Shown here piece after piece: positions 57,700 through 64,000 of a DNA stretch of 64,000 nucleotides. This DNA is from Parageobacillus thermantarcticus (GTDB lineage Bacteria; Bacillota; Bacilli; Bacillales; Anoxybacillaceae). The number at the start of each line of letters is the position of its first letter. The stretch's first letter is position 1. A model generated the notes under the pieces. That model had not been told where the DNA came from. It did not search any database and worked only from the letters and a program-made list of their open reading frames with translations. A program made the position numbers and the translations under genes. The DNA lies in assembly GCF_900111865.1 (NCBI RefSeq), contig NZ_FOJS01000001.1, positions 344,930 through 408,929 of the forward strand. The letters run 5' to 3'.

Positions 57700-59388
57700 T
57701 TAAATTTTAAATTGACGAACAAGGTCTTGCAGTTCTTCCGCCATATTTTCCAACGATTTTGCTGCTGCTGTAATTTCTTCCATTGAAGCAAGCTGTTCTT
57801 CGGTAGAAGCGGCAATTTCTTCGGATGTTGCTGCATTTTCTTTTGCAACGGACGCCAATTCGTTAGCTGTGGAAGACAATTCTTGAATCCCGGCGGAAAT
57901 TTGTTGCGCCGTTGCAGAAATATCCTCCAATTGTGACGAAATATCCTTCATTCCTTGCAAGATGAGGCTAAATTTTTGCGTTGTTTCTTGCGAAATTTCA
58001 ATTCCCATTTTTACATTTTGTGTCGCTTGTTCCATCATTTGTACGGTATTTTCCGTGTCTTCTTGGATGCCAAAAATCAGTTCGGCGATTCGCTTCGCTG
58101 ACTCCCGGGACTGTTCCGCCAATTTTCTCACTTCGTCAGCGACGACGGCAAAGCCTTTTCCGTGTTCTCCCGCCCTTGCCGCTTCAATCGCAGCGTTTAA
58201 CGCAAGGAGGTTCGTCTGATCGGCAATTTCTCTAATGACATCCAGTATCGCGCCAATTTCTTTGGAACGTTCATGTAGCACATTAATCATTTCTTCTGAT
58301 TTAAACATAGACTGCTGAATGGCATTCATCTGTTCGACTGTTTTCTTAACGGATTCCCCACCGTCTTCCGCCTGTATAGTCATTTGTTTCGACAAACCTG
58401 TAATCGCCGTGGAACGATCGGCGATATTTGTAACCCCCTGCGCCATTTGTTCCAAGGCAGCGGCGTTCGATTCAACTTTACTTGTCTGAATCTCCGCTCC
58501 ATTCGCTACTTGTTGAATACCTGATGCAACTTGCTCCGTCGCCATCGTAGTTTGATCGGCGCTTGCCGTCAGTTCCTCGGAAGATGCGGCTACCTGCTCC
58601 GCCGCTGTTGTTACATGTTTTAGTAGATTCGCCAAATTTTCTTTCATTTTGTTGTAACTATCGATAATTTGACCAATCTCATCATGTGCATCATCTTCAA
58701 TATCCACAGTAAAATTTCCTTCCCCCGCTTGTTTAAGAGCGCTAGAAACGGACGACAGTCTTATGCGAATTTTGCGTGTAAACCATAAAATAATCAAAGC
58801 AGAAATAGTGAGTACAATAAGCATTGAAATGATGAATGTCTTCAAAAATGAAGAAATAGTGGAATCAACAAATTTTTGTGGTGCACCTATGTAAAAAATA
58901 CCTATATTTTCTCCGCTCGCATTCTTAATCGGCATGTATCCAGTCTGGTACTTCACTCCCACCACTTCTGCTTCTCCGAAATAAGTTTTTCCTTCTTTTA
59001 ACACTACATTTTCAACTTCATCTGAAACCGTTGTACCAACGGCACGTTTGCCATTTCTTATTATGTTGGTTGCTACTCTAGTGTTCTCTTGAAAAATAGT
59101 AACCGTTCCGCCAGTTAGTCTCCCTATTTCATCGACTAATTCATAATCCTCATTGATTCTTTCATCCCCCTTATAAAGTCCGTCATCTTTTAACACCCAA
59201 TCTCCCTCATATTTCTCGTCAATATATTGATAAGCTAAGGCAAGATCAGATTTTACCTTTTCAATTGCCGCCTTTTTCATCCCTTTCGTAATTTGAACAT
59301 TCGCGATAACCGTGATAATTGCCGCCAAAAGAATAATTACGCTTAGCACAAGCAAATTGATTTTCGTTCCAAGTTTTAACTTGTTCAT
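57700..59388 (-). CDS. Methyl-accepting chemotaxis protein, Cache-type sensor (copy 1)
   Basis: 562-aa chemoreceptor. Helix 1 (about residues 10-30) anchors the N terminus, an extracellular single-Cache-like sensor spans about 31-180 ([36 protein letters not shown]), helix 2 is at about 184-206, then HAMP and a long signalling coiled coil. The kinase-contact tip is [23 protein letters not shown] at 59388 follows AGAAGGTGAG. Ligand unknown. Tandem paralogue of the next receptor, with a near-identical signalling tip. Confidence 0.93.
   Translation of the reverse strand: MNKLKLGTKINLLVLSVIILLAAIITVIANVQITKGMKKAAIEKVKSDLALAYQYIDEKYEGDWVLKDDGLYKGDERINEDYELVDEIGRLTGGTVTIFQENTRVATNIIRNGKRAVGTTVSDEVENVVLKEGKTYFGEAEVVGVKYQTGYMPIKNASGENIGIFYIGAPQKFVDSTISSFLKTFIISMLIVLTISALIILWFTRKIRIRLSSVSSALKQAGEGNFTVDIEDDAHDEIGQIIDSYNKMKENLANLLKHVTTAAEQVAASSEELTASADQTTMATEQVASGIQQVANGAEIQTSKVESNAAALEQMAQGVTNIADRSTAITGLSKQMTIQAEDGGESVKKTVEQMNAIQQSMFKSEEMINVLHERSKEIGAILDVIREIADQTNLLALNAAIEAARAGEHGKGFAVVADEVRKLAEQSRESAKRIAELIFGIQEDTENTVQMMEQATQNVKMGIEISQETTQKFSLILQGMKDISSQLEDISATAQQISAGIQELSSTANELASVAKENAATSEEIAASTEEQLASMEEITAAAKSLENMAEELQDLVRQFKI
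58030..58300. repeat. Signalling-tip repeat shared with 60390-60660
   Basis: About 270 bp encoding the receptor hairpin tip are nearly identical between the two chemoreceptor genes, including a stretch of some 50 bases with one difference. Direct repeat, spacing about 2.36 kb. Confidence 0.8.
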
Positions 59389-60053
59389 TACACTCACCTT
59401 CTATCATTGCTATATCTCTACAGCTCCGAACTTAGCCGCTAATCTTTCTGCGTTCAACGACATGTAATTGTATCATAGATAAATGAGACATGCTATTCAG
59501 TAAAAAAGTGTTTTCATTAACCAACATAGTATAAATTCACTATGCGATATCGAGAATCGTTGTTGTAATTTTATAAATTTCCATATAATAGAAGCAAACT
59601 GTGACATTAGTTCATAGTTTCCTTTCTCCATACTCCCTCCTTTATTTTCCGATAAATGAATTAACATGGATATAATTGTAATGGAAAAAACTAATATCAG
59701 TAAATCATCTTATATTCCTAATCTTTTATAATTTACGAAATCTAGTGCATAATTATTCTTTCATTCCCAAGTTAAGCAGAGATGCAACCGCTTTCTGATG
59801 GACATCGCAAAAAGGCCAATGGCTTATTAAAGCATTTGCCACGCAATTTTCCCCTCACATCGCATTTGTGAAAAATAAAGAAAGGGGCCCACATTTATGA
59901 GAGCCCTCGCCGACAGCATTTTCTCCATTCAAAATAATGAAAACGTTGAATTTCCTCAAGCTCTTTTACGAGCATTTTTGTTTATGCGGGGAAAAAAGTC
60001 GTAATCAACAGTTGTGAAGATTTACGTCTCTGAATACTTTCATAAAAACAAAC
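59389..60053. other. Gene-free AT-rich spacer between the two chemoreceptor genes
   Basis: Contains the promoter of receptor 1 near 59467 and a weak minus-strand hairpin with a T-rich tail at 59869-59905 that may end receptor 2 mRNA. No reading frame with family resemblance was found; one 26-codon frame near 59900-59980 is noted but not supported. Confidence 0.5.
59467..59477 (-). promoter_or_regulatory. Extended -10 promoter of chemoreceptor 1
   Basis: TATG one base upstream of TACAAT (59467-59472) on the minus strand. No good -35 and no sigma-D (TAAA, GCCGATAT) motif seen. Confidence 0.4.
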
Positions 60054-61751
60054 TTATTCTTGCTCAAACTTAAATTTGTCAACTAGTTCCCTTAATTCTT
60101 CAGCCATATTCGCCAATGATTTTGCTGCCGATGTAATTTCTTCCATCGATGCGAATTGCTCTTCCGCAGAAGCAGCGATTTCCTCGGATATCGTAGTGCT
60201 TCTTTTCGCAACAGAAGCCAATTCGTTGACAGTCGAACTCAATTGTTGAATTCCCGCAGAAATTTGCTGGACTGTCGCGGTGATATCTTCCAGTTGTGCT
60301 GAAGCATCTCTTGTACTTTCCATAATTGCATTGAATTTTTGAGTCGTTTCTTGTGTGATTTCCATTCCGCCCCTCACGTTTTGTATTGCTTGTTCCATCA
60401 TTTGCACGGTATTTTCCGTATCTTCTTGGATGCTAAAAATCAGTTCGGCGATTTTCTTCGCTGACTCCCGCGACTGTTCTGCCAATTTTCTCACTTCATC
60501 AGCGACGACGGCAAAGCCTTTTCCGTGTTCTCCCGCCCTTGCCGCTTCGATCGCAGCGTTTAACGCAAGAAGATTCGTTTGATCAGCAATTTCTCTAATG
60601 ACATCTAGAATCGTGCCGATCTCTTTGGAACGTTCATGCAGCACATTAATCATTTCTTTCGATTTAGATACAGATTGCTGAATCGAATTCATTTGTTCGA
60701 CCGTTTTTTGAACAGCGTTTCCTCCGTCTTCTGCCTGGTGAATCATTTGTTTGGATAAATCAGTAATCGCCACAGAACGATCGGCAATATTGGTAATCCC
60801 CTGCGCCATTTGTTCAAGAGCGGTAGCGCTTGATTCAATTTTACTTGCTTCTGTTTCTGCTCCACTCGCTATTTTCCGAGTGCCTGATGAAACTTGTTCC
60901 GTTGCCTGTGCAGTGTGATCCGCGCTCGCCGTTAATTCTTCCGAAGAAGAGGCTACTTGCTCTGCCGCAATCGTTACATGTTTAAACAAATTTTTTAAAT
61001 CTTCCCTCATTTTATTGTAACTATGTATAATTTGCCCAATTTCATCTTTACCATCATCTTGAATATCAACGGTAAAATTCCCTTCTCCTGCCTGTTGAAG
61101 GGCATTAGAGACAGCCGTTAATCTGCGATGAATTTTTCGTGTAAACCATAAAATAAACAGAGCGGAAATAATAAGTACCACAAGCGTTGAAATAATCAAT
61201 GTTTTGAAAAGTGCAGAGATCGTGGAGTTAATATGTCTTTGATGCATGCTTACGCAAAAAATGCCGATGTTTTCACCATCGGAATTCTTAATTGGCATAT
61301 ATGCCGCTTGAAATGTTTCTCCTAAAGTTTCTACCTCCCCAAAATAAGTTTTTCCTTGTCCCAACACGGTGTTTGCGATTTGTTTTGGAACAGTAGTACC
61401 AACAACCCGCTTGCCATTTTTTTTGATATTCGTGGCTACTCTAGTGTCATTTTGGAAAATAACAACGTTGCCATCGACTAGTTTTCCGATTTGGTCAACG
61501 ATTTCGTAATTATGATTCATTTTTACATTTCCTTTATAAAGCTCACCATCTTTTATCATCCAATCGCCTTTGTATTTCTCATCGATATATTGGTAAGCAA
61601 GCAGAAGGACTGCTTTTACTTTTTCCACTGTCGCTTTTTTCATGCCTTGCGTAATTTGTATGTTCGCGACAATCGTAATCATTCCCGATAAACAAATAAT
61701 TACACACAACACAATAAGATTGATTTTCGTTCCTAGCTTTAGCGTTTTCAA
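60054..61751 (-). CDS. Methyl-accepting chemotaxis protein, Cache-type sensor (copy 2)
   Basis: 565-aa chemoreceptor with the same order as copy 1: helix 1, Cache-like sensor with the motif [18 protein letters not shown], helix 2, HAMP, signalling coiled coil with the invariant tip [20 protein letters not shown]. The sensor differs clearly from copy 1, while the tip is almost identical in DNA, which suggests duplication with sensor divergence or gene conversion. TTG at 61751 follows AGAAGGTGA, matching the copy 1 start. The C terminus ends DKFKFEQE. Confidence 0.92.
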   Translation of the reverse strand: MKTLKLGTKINLIVLCVIICLSGMITIVANIQITQGMKKATVEKVKAVLLLAYQYIDEKYKGDWMIKDGELYKGNVKMNHNYEIVDQIGKLVDGNVVIFQNDTRVATNIKKNGKRVVGTTVPKQIANTVLGQGKTYFGEVETLGETFQAAYMPIKNSDGENIGIFCVSMHQRHINSTISALFKTLIISTLVVLIISALFILWFTRKIHRRLTAVSNALQQAGEGNFTVDIQDDGKDEIGQIIHSYNKMREDLKNLFKHVTIAAEQVASSSEELTASADHTAQATEQVSSGTRKIASGAETEASKIESSATALEQMAQGITNIADRSVAITDLSKQMIHQAEDGGNAVQKTVEQMNSIQQSVSKSKEMINVLHERSKEIGTILDVIREIADQTNLLALNAAIEAARAGEHGKGFAVVADEVRKLAEQSRESAKKIAELIFSIQEDTENTVQMMEQAIQNVRGGMEITQETTQKFNAIMESTRDASAQLEDITATVQQISAGIQQLSSTVNELASVAKRSTTISEEIAASAEEQFASMEEITSAAKSLANMAEELRELVDKFKFEQE

Positions 61752-62287
61752 TTCTATCACCTTCTATATTGAACTGTTTTAGTTTTAGAACTCCAAACTA
61801 GCGTAAACGCGAAACCGAACAATGATTCTTTATATTCAATGCAATATATAGGAATGCATAACTAAAAATTCTTTACTGCATCACACCTCCTTTTTCTGCG
61901 TCAAACTACCTAAGTTAATATTGTTAAAATTATATGACTCATTATAATTTTATGATAAAAGAATGACATAATAAATCAGATCATATTCCTAAAATTCCTA
62001 AATTTCCTAAAGTATATACAACAAAAGAATAATTGATCATGCGTTTCCAAGCGATGCCACGAAGTTCATTTTGCACAATATCCTGAGCGGACAGCTATGT
62101 AAATTAACCCATGATTTCAGTCCTACTTTTTCGAATTACGAATATAAATTATTCCGTATGATTCAAGTATTAAACGCAATTTGTTATTCCCCACTAAGAA
62201 GGAATAAAACCGATTTTCCGCGAAATAAATCGGGAAGACAATGAAAAAACAAAAAAGTTCCCATTCCATCCAAAAGAGGTGTTGCAA
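61752..62287. other. Gene-free AT-rich spacer before the LysE exporter
   Basis: I see no supported gene. On the minus strand a strong AAAGGAGGTG site precedes a two-codon frame (ATG CAG TAA, 61873-61881), which may be a 5' mRNA stabiliser for receptor 2. The promoter of the LysE gene must lie in the right part but is not clear. Confidence 0.5.
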
Positions 62288-62911
62288 ATGGATTTCACAC
62301 TAACGATGTCCTTTTTAGGAGTGGCAATCTTGCTGACGTTAATGCCCGGACCAGATATTTTGTTTGTAATTGCCCAAAGTATTTCACAAGATAAAAAAGC
62401 AGGGATCATCACAGCATTGGGGCTTTGTTCAGGCCTTATTGTGCATATTACAGCTGCGGCGCTTGGGGTTTCGGCAATCATTTATCAATCCGCTTTGGCT
62501 TTCGCCGTCGTAAAATATGCGGGTGCGGCTTATTTACTCTATTTAGCGTGGCAATCGTTTAAGGAAAAGGAGGAAATTTTTATCATTAACCATACCAAGC
62601 CATTAAAATATCGATCATTGTATAAAAAAGGAATTCTCATGAATCTGCTTAATCCAAAAGTATCATTGTTCTTTTTAGCACTATTGCCTCAATTTGTGGA
62701 TAAATCGCTGGGGCACATGACGTTACAGATGGTGATTTTAGGGATCATTTTTCTTGTTCAAGCTTTACTGATTTTTGTCGTGGTCAGCGTGTTTTCAGAA
62801 AAACTTCGCCATGTCCTGCTTGCTAATTCGTTTATCGCAAAGCGAATGAACATTATAAAAGGTTCGCTACTAGCGCTTATCGGCATACAGATTGCGTTTA
62901 GCGAAAAGTGA
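62288..62911 (+). CDS. LysE/RhtB family amino acid exporter
   Basis: 207-aa membrane protein with five to six segments. The family signature is the early LLTLMPGPDILFVIAQS, followed by KKAGIITALGLCSGLIVH and MNLLNPKVSLFFLALLPQF. It exports amino acids or similar compounds; the substrate cannot be told. ATG at 62288 is 6 bases after GAGGTG; the short upstream frame is not needed. Monocistronic. Confidence 0.88.
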   Translation: MDFTLTMSFLGVAILLTLMPGPDILFVIAQSISQDKKAGIITALGLCSGLIVHITAAALGVSAIIYQSALAFAVVKYAGAAYLLYLAWQSFKEKEEIFIINHTKPLKYRSLYKKGILMNLLNPKVSLFFLALLPQFVDKSLGHMTLQMVILGIIFLVQALLIFVVVSVFSEKLRHVLLANSFIAKRMNIIKGSLLALIGIQIAFSEK

Positions 62912-62917
62912 AATCAT

Positions 62918-62981
62918 TAAAAAAGAGCACCTTTCCTGCAGTGCAAGTGCCACCAAAAAGCTCAGGAAAGAGGTGCTCTTC
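62918..62981 (-). terminator. Terminator of the PaiB-like gene
   Basis: AGAGCACCT and TTCCTG arms pair with CAGGAAA and GGTGCTCT around a 2-base bulge. The T run is on the minus strand, about 35 bp after the restored stop codon of the PaiB-like gene. Confidence 0.75.
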
Positions 62982-63017
62982 GATACTCCCGAATTTATGC
63001 AAAATGTTTGTAAAGAT

Positions 63018-63651
63018 CTATATTTTGTTTGCTTGATTGATATTCTGTTCCATCATTTTTGCAATTGTCGCGGAATCATATTTATTGCTTGTTTTTAATC
63101 GATTAATAACGTTTTGTTGCCTTTTGTACGGAGTGATTTTGGCTTAACTTCCATTTCCCTTGCATCTTATTGATGGAGATTTCAAATACAACTATACCGT
63201 TCATTAAGCGATCGATGAACTCATCATCAAATTTAGCATTCCAAGGGCTAGGCATAGACGATTCATAAAAATGAACCGTCTTTTCCATCCGTTCAACCAT
63301 TTCTTCTTTTTTGTCTATGATTCTAACTGTTCCATATACATGAACTGCTACATAATTCCAAGTAGGTACAGTGTTCGGTTCGTTATACCAAGAAGCGGAA
63401 ATATAAGCGTGGGGGCCCGGAAAGACTACAAGAACTTCTTTGCCATTTAATTTATGCCAGTGAGGATTCTGTTTTGCCATATGCCCAACCAGCACGCCGT
63501 TATCCCCCGTTTTTTCATCCATTAAGAAAGGCAAATGCGTAGCTAACGGTCCACTTTCTTCCTGAGAAAATAAAATTCCAAAACTGTTGTCTTTAATAAA
63601 ATTTACTAACTTTGTTTTATCATTCACCTCAAAAGCTTTTGGGATGTACAT
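63018..63651 (-). pseudogene. paiB: PaiB-family FMN-binding regulator, frameshifted near the 3' end
   Basis: Related to B. subtilis PaiB, an FMN-binding split-barrel protein linked to repression of sporulation and protease genes. The intact part (MYIPKAFEVND; GPLATHLPFL; VLVGHMAKQNPHW; KWKLSQNHSV) covers 179 residues. The frame then shifts in the T-run 63122-63125 (coding AAAA) and stops at 63103. Removing one A restores QRQQNVINRLK and a normal tail to the stop at 63018, giving 210 residues, close to the family length. Mutation or sequencing error. No paiA is adjacent. Confidence 0.83.
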
Positions 63652-63820
63652 TTCTCATTCCCCCACCAAAATTTTGCATAATTATACATAAAAAAGAATG
63701 AAAATTCAATAAAACAATCGCACCCTCATCAAATGAAATCACAGAAATGGTGTAAAAAGAAACGGCAAAAAGTGGTCTTATTTTCTGGGGACTTACGTTC
63801 GCTGAACCGAGAGCGAAATT

Positions 63821-64000
63821 TTACACAATAATTAGAACTTGACCGAGGACATCCAACTCATTGGCCCAAGATTGCACTTCTCTTGGGTACTTGCTTGACC
63901 ATTTCGATTCAAACTGTCGAAACATCTCCAATGCGATTTCTTTACTCGGAGATCGATAAATGAGTTTCAGATCCTCCGCCATTTCGAATTGGTCTTTTTT
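63821..64000 (-). mobile_element. IS256-type transposase remnant, partial at window edge
   Basis: The minus strand encodes 59 residues open to the right edge: LKLIYRSPSKEIALEMFRQF, then ESKWSSKYPREVQSWANELD, the central motif of mutator (IS256-family) transposases. After WANELDVL the frame jumps to GQVLIIV and a stop, where intact homologues continue for about 100 residues. The DNA following the stop resembles the end of an IS256-type element (TTACACAATAATTAGAAC). I infer an internally deleted copy. The outer terminus of the element is not defined. Confidence 0.65.

Noticed and set aside
54522..59442. Sixteen-base sequence CTCCGAACTTAGCCGC occurring in glgB and again near 59426
   Set aside because: One 16-base match within 64 kb is close to chance expectation and neither copy has flanking similarity.
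59900..59980. 26-codon minus-strand frame in the spacer between the chemoreceptors
   Set aside because: No ribosome site at proper distance and no recognisable sequence.

Overview
The window looks like a chromosomal segment of a thermophilic, spore-forming Bacillaceae, most like Geobacillus or Parageobacillus. The basis is gene order that follows the Bacillus subtilis ytlQ-thpR-pepV ... leuS ... ytqAB-ytpBA ... asnB-metK-pckA ... luxS ... men ... glg region, together with moderate GC, strong AGGAGG-type ribosome sites and frequent TTG/GTG starts. This is recognition from memory and no database search was run. No rRNA, tRNA or CRISPR array was seen.

Layout. 1-2025 is a type I pullulanase (amyX) cut by the left edge. 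2267-11421 carries housekeeping genes: ytlQ-like, thpR, an MFS transporter, pepV, ytzE, a pseudouridine synthase, a small Pro/Gly-rich coiled-coil protein, the lipid II flippase ytgP/murJ, flavoprotein ytfP and sporulation gene cse60. 11631-16052 has a rhodanese, leuS under a T-box, an ArsR-DUF2087 regulator with a perfect 24-bp palindrome upstream, and ytzC with a small basic gene. 16208-20280 has the tRNA wobble-modification pair ytqA/ytqB (mnmL/mnmM), the sesquarterpene genes ytpB and ytpA, and ytoA. 20430-25765 has asnB (frameshifted), metK under a SAM-I riboswitch, and pckA. 25797-33353 has ytmB, ytmA, the ytlACD ABC transporter, ytkD, dps, luxS, yidD and a Zur-boxed zinc-binding lipoprotein.

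33472-38533 is the least ordinary part: a Fur-boxed minus-strand cluster of a DUF2325 protein, an unknown 181-aa protein, a 690-aa lipoprotein and a beta-propeller/di-heme cytochrome c lipoprotein. I suggest an iron-starvation system at the cell surface. 39175-46607 is the menaquinone block menFDHBE with divergent menA. 46693-48338 holds yteA and an AIM24-family gene. 48370-56264 is the compact glycogen operon glgBCDAP, which pairs functionally with the pullulanase at the left edge. 56462-64000 is more accessory: a cation efflux protein, two tandem paralogous chemoreceptors in AT-rich DNA, a LysE exporter, a frameshifted PaiB-like gene and a truncated IS256-type transposase.

Three genes (asnB, the cytochrome gene, the paiB-like gene) are each broken by a single-base indel in an A-run of the coding strand. 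This looks more like homopolymer sequencing error than independent gene decay. Regulation readable from the sequence includes a T-box, a SAM-I riboswitch, a perfect Zur box, a Fur box lying inside a promoter spacer, and many hairpin terminators, several of which contain the stop codons of the genes they terminate.
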